Origin: Bolinopsis microptera
Lineage: Eukaryota > Ctenophora > Tentaculata > Lobata > Bolinopsidae
DNA length: 64,000 nucleotides
Reading direction: 5' to 3'
Assembly: GCF_026151205.1 (NCBI RefSeq)
Contig: NC_087080.1
Coordinates: 10,339,837 to 10,403,836, forward strand
The position numbers were made by a program, and so were the translations under genes. The notes beneath the pieces are model-generated. The model ran no database searches and was not told where the DNA came from. It was given only the letters and a program-made list of their open reading frames with translations. Position 1 is the first letter of the stretch. Every line of letters begins with the position of its first letter. This document shows positions 12,417-23,099 of the stretch, piece after piece.

Positions 12417-13617
12417 CAAAATGCTCCCCTGGCAAGATATTGACGAAAACCTGTATCGATCACGTGATATGACCGTATAAATGATAAAGAAGTTAGTCTA
12501 ATTTCTCGTTAGGCTTAGAGTTTCAGTATATGCTTTTAGGGATTGGGTTAGGGTTGGGTTTTGTAGGTCTATAACTTACCAATAGTAGAGGCTCTTACGG
12601 GCAAAAAGACGTGTTTTCTGCTACGAGTTTAGGGACCTAACCGCTAATTGGACACAATAGTATGATGTCTAAGGATCGATAATATGTTAAGAAGTATAAA
12701 TTTGGCCTTATTAGTCACGTGCTATACCAATGCGCGTTTTAAACTTTGACAGTCTATTACTCTAAGGCAAATAGAGTAATTATATTCATATTTTGTCAGC
12801 AATAAGATCACATTATTTTCTATTTGGTGTGAAAATATGAGCTAGAACAGACATAATCTCGCTGAGTTATAGCTGTTTGAAATTAATGATGAACGCGCGG
12901 GTGCCAATTGATAACAACTAAATGCTTTTGCGCGTAGTGCGCGTCGAAAATTTGGCAAAAACGCTTGCGGAGTGACAATATTCAAACTTCGATAAAGTAT
13001 ATGAAGTGGGTACTTCTCGGAAAGGAAACATTTAGGCAAACACTATGTGACTATTTTTGGATTGATTTAATACAACTGCAAAAAAATATTCAAACTTCAA
13101 GCAAAAAAGTTAAAATTTTTACCACTTTTTTGGATTTTTACCCCCAAAAAAATAGAGGGATTTTTCAAATTTTTATATCATCTTGTGCGGCTGTGTTATA
13201 GCTATCTCCATGCAAGTTTTGGCGACATGCCAACAAAATTAACTTGTTCAAAATATCAAAAAACATGGTTTTTTGGCCTATTTTTGGCCCAAAAATCGGT
13301 TTTTTGCAATTTTACCCCCAAAAAGTCAGTCCAATCATCTTAAAACCACTTTTAATCGATTCTACGGTCAAAAATACGTCTAGTAAGGTGTATCTGGGGT
13401 CCTTAGCGTATCGAGCAGACAATGCCCGTAAGAGCCTCTACTACAAGTAAAGACGCGCGCCAAGTGGGACTCGTCGAAGGTCTCTAATATTTGAAACAAA
13501 TATTTTACGAGTATCACCCGTTTAGAGGGTTAGGATTTCGAACACAAAATAGTTATTCAGGGTCAGCTAGCCAGAGGACGGATTGAAAAAATTACTTGAC
13601 AGTCGAGTGTAAAGTGA
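12417..13617. other. Non-coding AT-rich sequence
   Basis: No gene seen. Contains a degenerate telomere-like patch near 12540-12566 (GGGTTAGGGTTGGG) and runs of A/T interrupted by C-runs around 13080-13330. Confidence 0.4.
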
Positions 13618-14205
13618 TTGGCTTTTAGTAATTCACTCGCCCAAAAATTTCACGTGACTTTGGTTTTTATGGTTTTGCAGCCGTACAAAACGGTTTTACA
13701 TAAACCCTAATCCCAACCCTAACCCTAACCATAACCCCGAAGCTAACCATAACCCTTTATAAATCTTTATTCCACTGGGAAGTTTTTAAAATAGGATAAT
13801 GTTTTTGATGAAATTGTTTTTAAATATTGTATTTGATAATTAATTAATGTTGGTGGGGAAATATTTATTATATATTTTTTCACACAGTGCAATGATAGTT
13901 TGTAAACATGTGTGATGATGTGATGTCATAAATTGTACTTTACTTTACTTTACTTTTACCACAATACAACCCTAACCCTAACCCGAGCCTTAAACAATCG
14001 AATTCGTATTTTACTAGCCTGTCACGTGACCAAAACGGTTTTTTGGCCAAAACTCTCCAAGGAAGCATTTTTACCTTTACTTACGTCATGGGGGGGGGTG
14101 ATTCGGAATCAGCGTCCAAAAATACATTGATTTATATCACTTTCATGCCCAAAGGGCCTTTTCACAAGAATTTTCTTAAAATTTGGGTGAGCGATTTATG
14201 AGGAG
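13618..14205. mobile_element. MITE-like element, long copy
   Basis: The left end reads TTAGTAATTCACTCGCCCAA and the right end is its near complement (TTGGGTGAGCGATTTATGAG). The same termini bound a much shorter copy at 15438-15555, and the left 80 bp of both copies match almost base for base. This copy is expanded by internal telomere-like repeats and AT-rich sequence, perhaps a nested insertion. Confidence 0.6.
13705..13985. repeat. Interstitial telomere-like CCCTAA patches
   Basis: Short degenerate arrays of AACCCTAACCC occur at about 13706-13757 and 13966-13985. They are too short and imperfect to be a telomere. They suggest a TTAGGG-type telomere repeat in this genome, or a chance element component. 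Confidence 0.5.
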
Positions 14206-15307
14206 CGAAAGCATGATTAATCATCATCTCATTGCTCTATCCAGAGCCCTTGCGCTTGCAGTAGCGCGCGCCCGCCTCACGGCGCGCCCGAAGTGGCGCG
14301 AAAGCACATGGTTAGGTGAAATCATCTCACTTGAACCTCTCATCTAGATCTTCTTGAATACATGTACAAGACATTAGGAGGCTCAGGACTATGCTTTACT
14401 GGGCGGCACTCAACCTGTCATTCCGCCGAATCTCTATAATATGTTTATGAACATAATAGCTTGGGGTCCCCAGGTAAGACCATGCTGCATGACCAAAGTT
14501 ATAAAATGGATATTGTATCATGTATGTTTATAACTTACCAAGACGCATGATTAAACATTAACGTAACACTACAGTGACGCCCTCTTCAACCTTATTCTTT
14601 CATATAATTCCAACATTGATCATTGATCATGCAGCGCATGCATTACATGTGAATTACATTTCAGTCCACAGTCAATATTTGAAACAAATATTTTGCGAGT
14701 TGTAGCGCGATGCAATGTACTATTTAACTGGGCCGCACCGCGCATCTTCTCGCGACCACATTATTATTTGATGCGTGGCGCGGCCCATATCAGTGCTTCG
14801 CATGGCCCATAGTAAAACGGCAATGGGGGTCACGACGTGATACATGACAATAGCTGGCCGGCGGTGAAGTCACTCACAAAGTAGCTTTCAAGTTTGGTTG
14901 TTTGTGTGTGCTTAGTGGTAGGACAGAGGTACGGTAAATACTTTTCTGCCGTTTCCTCAATCGAAATTTCACATTTTGTACTAAATTTGTAACCTGTGAC
15001 CAACCAGTATTAGTAAGGTCAGTGTGAGTGACACAGGTTACTAGTTACCATTGAGGTGGTTTTTAAGATGTGATTTATTTCCTGTCCAGTTCAAATTCCA
15101 TCCAGTATTCCTTCATTTATACAATTTTACTTATACATTATATTTCAAAGTTTATAGCGCTCAAATTATTTGTCCACTGTAGAGTACAGTAATACACACT
15201 TTATAAAGTGTGAAGTATACTGCAGAGTAACAGTAACACACTTAATATTTAATATCAAAATAAAAGCGTCTGCGGACTTAAATTGTCATGTTTTCCGAAG
15301 TTATAGA
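14206..15307. other. Non-coding sequence with segmental similarity to 21.09 kb
   Basis: No gene recognised. Around 14445-14472 the sequence ATGAACATAATAGC followed by GGGGTCCCCAGGTAA is shared with 21092-21122, just upstream of the second coiled-coil-gene paralog. This marks dispersed or duplicated upstream sequence. Confidence 0.4.
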
Positions 15308-15848
15308 GTTTCAAAGTTTCATGCGGTTTCATTTATTTTATTTAGAATTTAGTCAAACTTATCCATCAACAAGATTAAGTGGAGCTTAAGTCAACAGCCA
15401 AACCCCCCATCCCCCCGCAGAGCGGGGTCGGCGGGGGCTTTTAGTAATTCGCTCGCCCAAAAATTTCACGTGACTTTGGTTTTTATGGTTTTACAGCCGT
15501 ACAAAACAGTTTCTTAAACATTAAAATTTGGGCGAGCGATTTAGTAGGAGCGGTCGGCGGGGCCCTTCGTTACGCCACTGGCCGTACCTACGGCCCGTAG
15601 GTTAATATAACTTACTTCCATCTCTCTACTCTCTTCGCTTGGTTTATTTAATTATAATTTAACTCGAACTAGCGGAAATTGTATACGACTACGAGTACAT
15701 ACATTATTATCGGAAAACAAAAAGATATTAAAGGTGACGGCGTCGGCCAACATGAACAGTTTCGAAGTTTCATGCGGTTTCAGTTATTTTATTTAGAATT
15801 TAGTCAAACTTATCCATCAACAAGATTAAGTGGAGCTTAAGTCAACAG
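15308..15848. repeat. 90-bp direct duplication, 451-bp period
   Basis: Copies at 15308-15397 and 15759-15848 are nearly identical (a few substitutions). They start at GTTTC-AAGTTTCATGCGG and end at GCTTAAGTCAACAG. The short MITE at 15438-15555 lies between them. Confidence 0.8.
15438..15555. mobile_element. MITE, short copy
   Basis: About 118 bp with terminal inverted repeats TAATTCGCTCGCCCAAA and TTTGGGCGAGCGATTTA. It shares its 5' 80 bp with the element at 13618-14205. No coding capacity. Confidence 0.65.
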
Positions 15849-15869
15849 GTTTCCACTATCTTTGGAGAG

Positions 15870-15960
15870 GAAGACGCATCCTATGATGATATCTTTCATC
15901 CTGTGAGTGTGAGACTGAGATACCGTAAACAATTATACGTGCGTTGAGCGTAACGAGTTC
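15870..15960 (+). other. Orphan copy of the coiled-coil-gene upstream region
   Basis: The stretch TCATCCTGTGAGTGTGAGAC through GTGCGTTGAGCGTAACGAG matches the region just upstream of the start codons of both paralogs (17488-17552 and 21391-21450). No signal-peptide exon follows. It is broken by the hairpin at 15961. This looks like a promoter/5' UTR remnant of a third gene copy. Confidence 0.6.
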
Positions 15961-16051
15961 ATATTTTAATTCGCAACTGTCATTTTATTAATGCAATGCC
16001 TCAGCTTCATCATTGCATTATTAATAAAATGACAGTTGCGAATTAAAATAT
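15961..16051. repeat. Inverted repeat hairpin
   Basis: Arms 15961-15998 and 16011-16051 are perfect complements except for a 3-nt insertion, around a 12-nt loop. They begin ATATTTTAATTCGCAACTG. It may be a small foldback element. Confidence 0.8.
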
Positions 16052-16239
16052 TAACTTTGCTATACTGTTACTAAATTTGTAAATCATAACTGTGACCAAA
16101 GTTTGTCAGTTAATATATGACATTAATTTGTTACAACTTTTCTCATGATGGGAGTTATACTCGTAGTCATACTGGTTGAACTTGACGTAGTTAAAAATTA
16201 CGCTACGTGTTTTCATGAGGCAAACGATAACAGTTATGG

Positions 16240-16410
16240 GATATAACAAGAGAAGTTTGATTCAGATAGCCACTATTTCTCTTGCTGCCTCGTCAAATAT
16301 TCGTCCAAAATCTAAATTTCAGAGTGAACATGGTCATGGCTTAATCTGTGGTTCTAATTTTCCAAAGGCCTTTTCCGACGCGGTTTTGAATTCGTATAAT
16401 TCTTGATCAT
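16240..16410 (+). repeat. Duplicated upstream block (paralog of 21121-21260)
   Basis: CTATTTCTCTTGCTGCCTCG and following sequence is repeated at 21123-21256 with small indels. Each copy lies upstream of one coiled-coil-gene paralog, so the duplication that made the gene pair included far-upstream sequence. Here the SINE and other inserts separate it from the gene. Confidence 0.7.
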
Positions 16411-16748
16411 AGAAATATTAGTTGTACTTATGACAGGGGTGTAGGAATGATTTTCTTCCCAAGGGGGCCAAAATCTTATGAGTTTTTAAAATTTAGCACA
16501 CGTGTGCTACAGCCTGAATTTTAAAAGCAGTAAAAAGTTCAGTTTTAACCATACCATGCCTGCAAACAATTTTAAGTTTACGGCAGGATGACCTTAGCGA
16601 AGGCTGGAAATTGATAACATTTTTTTGGCAGATGGATACTATAAAAATTTTTTTTATAATTGCGAAATTTGTTTGATAATTTTTCACGTGCAAAAGGCCT
16701 AGCTGAGCAATTCAAATAATACGATTATAAATGCATATTAGGGCCTGC

Positions 16749-17011
16749 GACCGGGTGGTGTAGTGGTAACACGATCGCCTCCCAAGCAGAAGACCCGGGT
16801 TCAAATCCGGTCGGATGCAAGTCGGCCAGTTACCAAGCTGTGATTTGGTACAGCTTCGGCTGGTGATACACACTCTCTGGCTCGTAGGACTAACCCCCCT
16901 ACAGCTAGTATAGTGCCTCAGCACAGAGTGGCTTAGGGTTACTGAAAAGGAGATAAGCACCTCAGGCCATCCCAACGTTCGGGAGAGACCTGCCCTTGTA
17001 TCTTGTTGTTG
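16749..17011 (+). mobile_element. tRNA-derived SINE with 13-bp target-site duplication
   Basis: The head holds a tRNA-like A box (TGGTGTAGTGG) and B box (GGTTCAAATCC), the internal Pol III promoter. A tRNA-unrelated body follows and the element ends in a TTGTTGTTG tail. The 13-bp sequence TATTAGGGCCTGC flanks it exactly on both sides (16736-16748 and 17012-17024). Stems do not fold into a valid cloverleaf (T-stem mismatches), so this is not a functional tRNA gene. Confidence 0.85.
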
Positions 17012-17369
17012 TATTAGGGCCTGCAAGCACCTTTTGCAAAATAAGTGTAGTTCGAAAAAGGGATGCAATTTCAGGAAATTTACTTCCAGAATTGAAATCT
17101 AGCAATGTGAAATGATAAATCCAGCAAAATTTTTGTGCCAATTTAAGGGTCAAAGGATAAAGTCCTGCAAATTTGAAAGATATGCTTACAGTAATTATAC
17201 TTATAGGTCTCACTCTCAAAAAGGGTGCAAGGAGGGAGAATCTGGACCAATTTTTGGAAAATTTGTTTTAAGGAATGAAATTTGAATTCTAGCAATGAGG
17301 AATGTAAATTTGTACTACAAGGGGGGACTATCGTGCAGTTAGACAGGATAGGCCAAATGAGGCCAAAAA

Positions 17370-17622
17370 AGTTGACCTATGAGTTTCGATCGTTGGTTGT
17401 CCATGTGGTCTGAACTCAGAAATTATGTCTATTTGGTTTCAAATTCTATATCTCATCAGCCGCAGTTTCTCCTCATCATAAATAATCTTTCATCCTGTGA
17501 GTGTGAGACTGAGATGCCGTAAACAATGTCAATACGTGCGTTGATTGTAGCGAGATGCCGTGACTATTCCGTTTTTAATCTAACAAAAATTAACCACAAC
17601 TTTCTGATGCTTCAGCAGAACT
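17370..17622 (+). promoter_or_regulatory. Conserved proximal upstream region of coiled-coil gene A
   Basis: Nearly 250 bp upstream of the ATG align well with 21270-21517 upstream of gene B and partly with 15870-15960. It includes TCATCCTGTGAG, the CGTTGAT-GTAGCGAG block and TGATGC-TCAGCAGAACT directly before ATG. Conservation between paralogs may be simple shared descent. No TATA box is assigned. Confidence 0.45.
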
Positions 17623-18768
17623 ATGGCCTTCCTGAAATTGATGGTGTTCTCTGCAGTAGCGATCGTGCTCGCTTCAAGCAAGAAGGGGGGTTCCGCAGTT
17701 TCTGTTGAGGAGTTGCGTGAACTGCTGGTGTCTTCTATGCAGACGACTATATCTTTAACAGCTGTAGTCGAACAGCAGACAAAGAGTATCAGTGAAATCA
17801 CAAACTTCGTGGACGAAGCAAAAGAAGAGATCAAGGATTTGAAAAGTAAGATTGAAAGTCTGGGGCAGAAAGACGAAGAACAGACAGGGATCGAGGAACT
17901 CGAGGAGAAATTAGTGAAGGAAATTGAAGCACTGAAAGAAACATGTGCCGAGGAATTGAAGTAAGTAAACAGTTTATAGCTGTAGTTGTATATGGTTCTT
18001 TGAATTCACGAGGAAAATTCTCTGAGAGTTTAACTGTCGCAATAGCTAATAAAGTTGATTTATAAGTAGATAACTTGTAAATTTAAACCTTCCTCGTCGC
18101 AGAGCCAGTGTGGACGAAGGAAAAGAAGAGATCAACGACTTGAAAAGTAAAATCGAAAGTCTGGGGCAGAAAGACGAAGAACAAACAGGGATCAAGGAAA
18201 AATTAGTAAAGGAAATTGAAGCACTGAAAGAAACATTTGCCGAGGAATTGAAGTAAGTAAACACTAACAGTTTATACTTATAGCAGTAGTTATAAATTTA
18301 ATATGGTTCTTTGAATTCACGAGGAAAACTCTCAAAGAGTTTAACTGTTGCAATAATTAATAAAGTTGATCTATAAGTAGATAACTTGCAAATTTAAACC
18401 TTCCTCGTCGCAGAGCCAGAAAGAATGACGTGATGGTGGTAAGCGGAGAGGAGAATCTGAGGGAGGAGCGCTGTGCGAAAGTGTGTGCTGGAACCTCAGT
18501 CAGGGGAGCAACCAACTGGGTGGATTACAGCTCGAACGGAATCTACGCAGACGTTGACATCAGCAAGTGTGGGTTCGTGACAATTCCAACTGTGACTTCC
18601 TCTCTTGAGGGCACCACCTCTCATTGGACTACGACAGGGAGCTCGGAGATTTATAGTGTGACTACCGGAACTTTTAGGATCTACCTGGTGGCTCAAAGTG
18701 GCAGAGGCGGTGGTGCGAATAAAATGGGTTGGAACGTGGAGTGGATCGCGGTGGGTTATACCTGCTGA
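17623..18768 (+). CDS. Secreted coiled-coil protein with C-terminal Trp-rich domain (paralog A)
   Basis: Predicted 280 residues in three exons: 17623-17960, 18103-18252 and 18414-18768; phases agree. It starts with a signal peptide (MAFLKLMVFSAVAIVLASS). A long heptad-type coiled coil follows, and exon 2 repeats the last part of exon 1 (LKSKIESLGQKDEEQTGI, EIEALKET), so a coil exon plus its intron was duplicated. Exon 3 encodes a ~110-residue domain with CAKVCAGTS, TNWVDYSSNGIYADVD, HWTTTGSSEIY and ends WNVEWIAVGYTC. Signal, coil and globular head suggest a secreted oligomer, in architecture like C1q- or lectin-type proteins. I do not recognise the head by name. A possible poly(A) signal AATAAA lies at 18873-18878. 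Confidence 0.85.
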
Positions 18769-19050
18769 TGTTTCTACTAGTACTGGATCCAAATGCATGA
18801 GACTTTATTTTATTGTTAAACTTTTATTTAAAGTTTTTACATCAAAGAAAAGAATGATAATACAAATTTAAAAATAAAAATCAGCTGATAAATATTATTA
18901 AACCAAGAAAAAAATTAATTTTTTAATAAGATGAGTATCTATATTATTGATTTTAATGAAAATATTAATGTTTAATAAAAGATGTTTACAGTAGTTTTAA
19001 ATTTTATTGCACGAACAGTAGTTTTATTGAAAAATACCATTTACTAATCA
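18769..19050 (+). other. 3' UTR-like region of paralog A
   Basis: The AT-rich tail is shared with 22144-22410 and 22447-22720 downstream of paralog B and the fragment. It includes AATAAA at 18873-18878 and ends with ATTTTATTGCACGAACAGTAG. Confidence 0.55.
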
Positions 19051-19099
19051 AAACATCCTGTTCAAATTCTGTTAGCAAATGACAGAAATTCATTTCTGC

Positions 19100-19191
19100 T
19101 GACGTCAGCAAGGCTCAGACCCCCTCCCCCGTCCAGCATTTCCAAACCCGCCCCTCTCCCCTCCAACCTCGGCTACTGAGTACTGACGTCA
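19100..19191. promoter_or_regulatory. Two CRE-type TGACGTCA sites
   Basis: Perfect TGACGTCA palindromes at 19100-19107 and 19184-19191 flank a C-rich stretch. A third (20362-20369) sits in the 18-bp perfect palindrome CTTGATGACGTCATCAAG. TGACGTCA is the CREB/ATF consensus. No transcription start is identified nearby, so function is inferred only. Confidence 0.35.
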
Positions 19192-21090
19192 TAATATGCG
19201 AACGCTCCCATAACCACAACTCAATTGTTAAATATTCCAGCTCAAACTTTTGAAGCTATCAGTATAACTATAAGTGACAGTGTAGACTGTCCCTCATCAC
19301 GTCGAGACCAATGAATGGATATAATTAGTTGTTACACAATAACATGGTGAGATGATCATGGGGGAAAGTATCGACCGACTCCGAAAAACAAAGACGTGAA
19401 AGTTATTAAGAGTTAACGGGTACAAAACCAACATATATAAAACTTTGGAGGAGAGCCAAGTTTGAGCTAGAATATGAAACAATTGCCCTGACGCACGTTA
19501 AATTTGTATCTAATGAGGGCGGTAGTAAAACTGACCACAGCTATACTTAATAAACCATATCATTTCCAATATATTACTTAACTTTGAACTTATTTTCGAC
19601 TTTTCAGTTTTCACCTTTTGAGTACGCCTTGACACTTGACTTTGAGAGTTGATCAGTACGATTAATAAGTTTTTCGTATAAAGATGCTGACGGGCGTAGG
19701 TAGGGAAAATTAGTATGCGACTGATTTAAACAGTTGATCAACAGAGTTCAGTTCGCCGAAGTACTAATATCATTGTGCACTGTGCTGTGTGCTGGCAAGC
19801 ACGACCGCCGCCATTATAGTTATACTCACTATACTATTTTAATTTACCCTATATTCTATTATACCCCTTTACTGTTTTTCCAGGCATTAAGACTCATCGA
19901 AATTCGTTCAGCAGGCATATTTTATGTTCAAAACATTCTGATTCAATGTCAAAGATGAAAGAAATGAGAAATAGTTATGTGGAGGTTTTTAAGAAATTTG
20001 CGCCAAATACGCGCCAGCACTGTTAGTGTTAAGTGTTAGTGTTATACGAAATTCGGTAACAAAAACCCAAAATCGCCAAATTCTTTATTCAGGTGCCTTA
20101 AAAAACATATTAAAATTGAGTTAGTGGGAAGTGGGTTTTCTGGAACCCCTGTTTTACAACAGATTGTCGTGAAGTATATTTATATAAATATTATATAGAG
20201 TATAGACGCTTTGGTAGTCAATTGTAGCCTACATTCAAGTGTCCGTGGATTCAAAAGCTTTAAAGATACAGCCCTCTCGGATCACAGGTCTTGAAGATAG
20301 TCGTTTAGACTTTAGTTTACATTATGTAACAAAATAATTTAACGTCATTATCACCACTTGATGACGTCATCAAGTTAACCGTTTTAAAAACTTTATTTTT
20401 GACAAAGTAACACTAGCAACTTTTCAAATCGATTTTGCACCATTAATGCGTAATTTTATTCAAATTTTGAGGTCATATTTAATTTTTCAAGTATTCTGAA
20501 AATTTGCCAGGAAGTTTTCTTAGTTTTCTCCTTCATAATAATAATATAAAGATATTTTCTATTTAAATTTAATTAAAGTTAGTCCTTTTTTGAAGAACAC
20601 TTTTATAAAAATATCCATTTTGTGATTTAGTATTTACCGGTGTTGGGCCATCCCTTGGGTCGTGGAGCTCGGTTCTGATTTCTATAAGTATAGGTTTATA
20701 TTGTGCATTAGGTTAAATCAAAAGTTGAAAATAAAGTTGTACACGTGGGGACACACCCAAATTGATAGAAAATTGCTAAAATCACTGAAAACTGCTATTT
20801 TCACAATTCTTTGCTCATTTGTGATTTCGATTAGATTCTGCTTTCCCACAATAGTTATAAAAAACAATAGTTATAAATGGCATTATATATGAATTTAATG
20901 CCAACTTGAATTAGTAAAAAGTGGCATATCCAGACAGTGATCGACAGATATGCTTACCTAAACACAAGGAAATGTTTTTAAAAGCAAAATTTCGAAATCG
21001 TTGAAATTACCTCCTAATATTAATGATTAATGAAATCAAAAAAAGGTTCCAAAAAATGATTACGTAATATGTGAACGACGGACTACCCCT
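19192..21090. other. Intergenic AT-rich sequence
   Basis: No exon or RNA gene recognised between the two paralogs. Contains the TGACGTCA palindrome at 20357-20374. Confidence 0.4.
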
Positions 21091-21517
21091 TATGAACATA
21101 ATAGCATGGGGTCCCCAGGTAACTATTTCTCTTGCTGCCTCGTCAAATATTCGTCCAAAATTTAAATTTCAAAGTCATGGTCATGGCTTTTATGGTTCTG
21201 ATTTCCCAAATAAAAGGCCTTTTCCGACGGTTTTGAATTTGTATAATTCGTGATCATAAAAATGTTAGTTGTACTTATAAGTTTCGATCGGTGGTTGACC
21301 ATGTGGTTAGAAATTAAATCTGTTTCAATTCTATATCTCATCGGCCGCAGTTTCTTCTCATTATAAATAATAATCGTCTATATCTCTCATCCTGTGAGGG
21401 TGAGACTGAGTGAGATACCATAAATAAAATGTACGTTGATCGTAGCGAGATCGTGCCGTCACTATTTCGTTTTTTTAACAAAAATTAACTACAACTCTCT
21501 GATGCCTCAGCAGAACT

Positions 21518-22143
21518 ATGGCCTTCCTGAAATTGGTGTTGGTGTTCTCTGCAGCGATCGTGCTCGCTTCAAGCAAGAAGGGTGGTAAGAAGGGGAGGTT
21601 ACGCAGTTTAACATTCGAGATCAACGAATTGAAGTAAGTAAACAGTTTAGAGCAGTAGTTATATTAATATTTAATATATGGTTCTTTGAATTCACGAGGA
21701 AAATTATCTGAGAGTTTAACTATTGCAATAATTAATAAAGTTGATTTATAAGTAGATAAATTGTAAATTTAAACCTTCCTCGTTGCAGAGCCAGAAAGAA
21801 TGACGTGATGGTGATAAGCGGAGAGGAGGATCTGAGGGAGGAGCGCTGTGCGAAAGTGTGTGCTGGAACCTCAGTCAAGGGAGAAACCAACTGGGTGGAT
21901 TTCAGCTCGAACGGAATCTACACAGACGTTGACATCAGAAAGTGTGGGTTCGTGACAATTCCAACTGTGACTTCCTCTCTTGAGGGCACCATGTCTCATT
22001 GGAGTACGACAGGGAGCTCGGAGATTTACAGCGTGACTACCGACACTTTTAGGATCTACCTGGCGGCTCCACATGGCAGAGGCGGTGGTGCGAATAAAAT
22101 GGGTTGGAACGTGGAGTGGATCGCGGTGGGTTATACCTGCTGA
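21518..22143 (+). CDS. Secreted Trp-rich-domain protein lacking the coiled coil (paralog B)
   Basis: Predicted 156 residues in two exons, 21518-21633 and 21789-22143, phases consistent. The signal peptide (MAFLKLVLVFSAAIVLASS) and the C-terminal domain (VCAGTSVKGETNWVDFSS to WNVEWIAVGYTC) are close to paralog A at 17623. The coiled-coil part is gone: exon 1 is shortened to a Lys/Arg-rich linker (SSKKGGKKGRLRS), and no duplicated coil exon is present, but the donor sequence (AATTGAA then gtaagtaaacag) is kept. The product should be secreted but not oligomerise by the same coil. Frame and splice sites are intact, so it looks functional. Possible AATAAA at 22265-22270. Confidence 0.8.
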
Positions 22144-22407
22144 TGTTTCTACTGGATCTAAATGCATGAGACTTTATTTGATTGTTAAACTTTAAGTTCA
22201 AAGTTTTTACATCAAAGAAAAGAATGATAATATAAACTTTAAGATAAAAAACTTTTAATCGGCTAATAAATATTAAACCAAGAAAAAAATTAATTTTTTA
22301 ATAAGATGAGTATTTATATTATTATTATTGATTTTAATGCCTATGTCAAATATTACTGTTTAATAAAGGAATTAGTTCATAGTTTTTAATTTTATTGCAC
22401 GAACAGT

Positions 22408-22720
22408 TGGAACGTGAAGTGGATCGCGGTGGGTTATACCTGCTGAAGTTTCTACTGGATCCAAATGCATGAGACTTTATTTGATTGTTAAACTTAAAGT
22501 TTTTACATCAAAGAAAATAATGATAATATAAATTTCAAGATAAAAAAATTTTAATTGGCTGATAAATATTAAACCAAGAAAAAAAAAATTTTTTAATAAG
22601 ATGAGTATCTATATTATTGATTTTAATGCCTATGTCAAATATTAATATTTAATAAAGGATGTTCATAATCATAGTTTTTAATTTTATTGCACGAACAGTA
22701 GTTTTATTGAAAAATACCAT
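22408..22720 (+). pseudogene. Third 3'-end fragment of the Trp-rich-domain gene
   Basis: Starts abruptly at TGGAACGTGAAGTGGATCGC, encoding only the last residues up to CTGCTGA, then the shared 3' UTR. It is a ~300-bp tandem duplication of the final coding bases plus UTR of paralog B (from about 22103). It has no start codon or other exons and cannot encode a protein by itself. Confidence 0.8.
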
Positions 22721-22901
22721 CACCGAGAAAAATTGAAATAAAAGTGAAATTAGAGGTCACATTAACATTGAAAATTACAATGGCGATTGATGTTGAATTG
22801 GTTTCTTTTTTGGGTTTTTTGTTTTAAGTCGAAACGTTCTGGGCGCCGCACAGTCTGTCATTCCGGAAAATCAGCATATCAATACCAAATACGGAAAATC
22901 G

Positions 22902-22907
22902 TTTATT
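22902..22907 (-). promoter_or_regulatory. Candidate poly(A) signal of the guanylate cyclase gene
   Basis: AATAAA on the minus strand about 190 bp after the stop codon at 23100. It is the first canonical signal downstream that I noticed. Confidence 0.4.
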
Positions 22908-23099
22908 GTAACAGTGAACAGTAGCAAATTACAGTAGCAAATTACAATAATATTTGGCAGTTTGCAAGAACATTAAAGACGATATCAACAGGTTTCTTGG
23001 GCTCTAGCTGTGAGTCCAAATTTTCTGCAAATTTCCTTTTTTTTCTCTTAGCTGAGCTCGAATGAATAACTTTAAGAATTATAGTACGAGTCCAATAGT

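Noticed and set aside
13705..13985. Chromosome end or telomere
   Set aside because: The CCCTAA patches are short, degenerate and interior, with genes on both sides.
16749..16815. Functional tRNA gene
   Set aside because: A and B boxes are present, but the T-stem does not pair, and the segment is the head of a SINE bounded by a target-site duplication.
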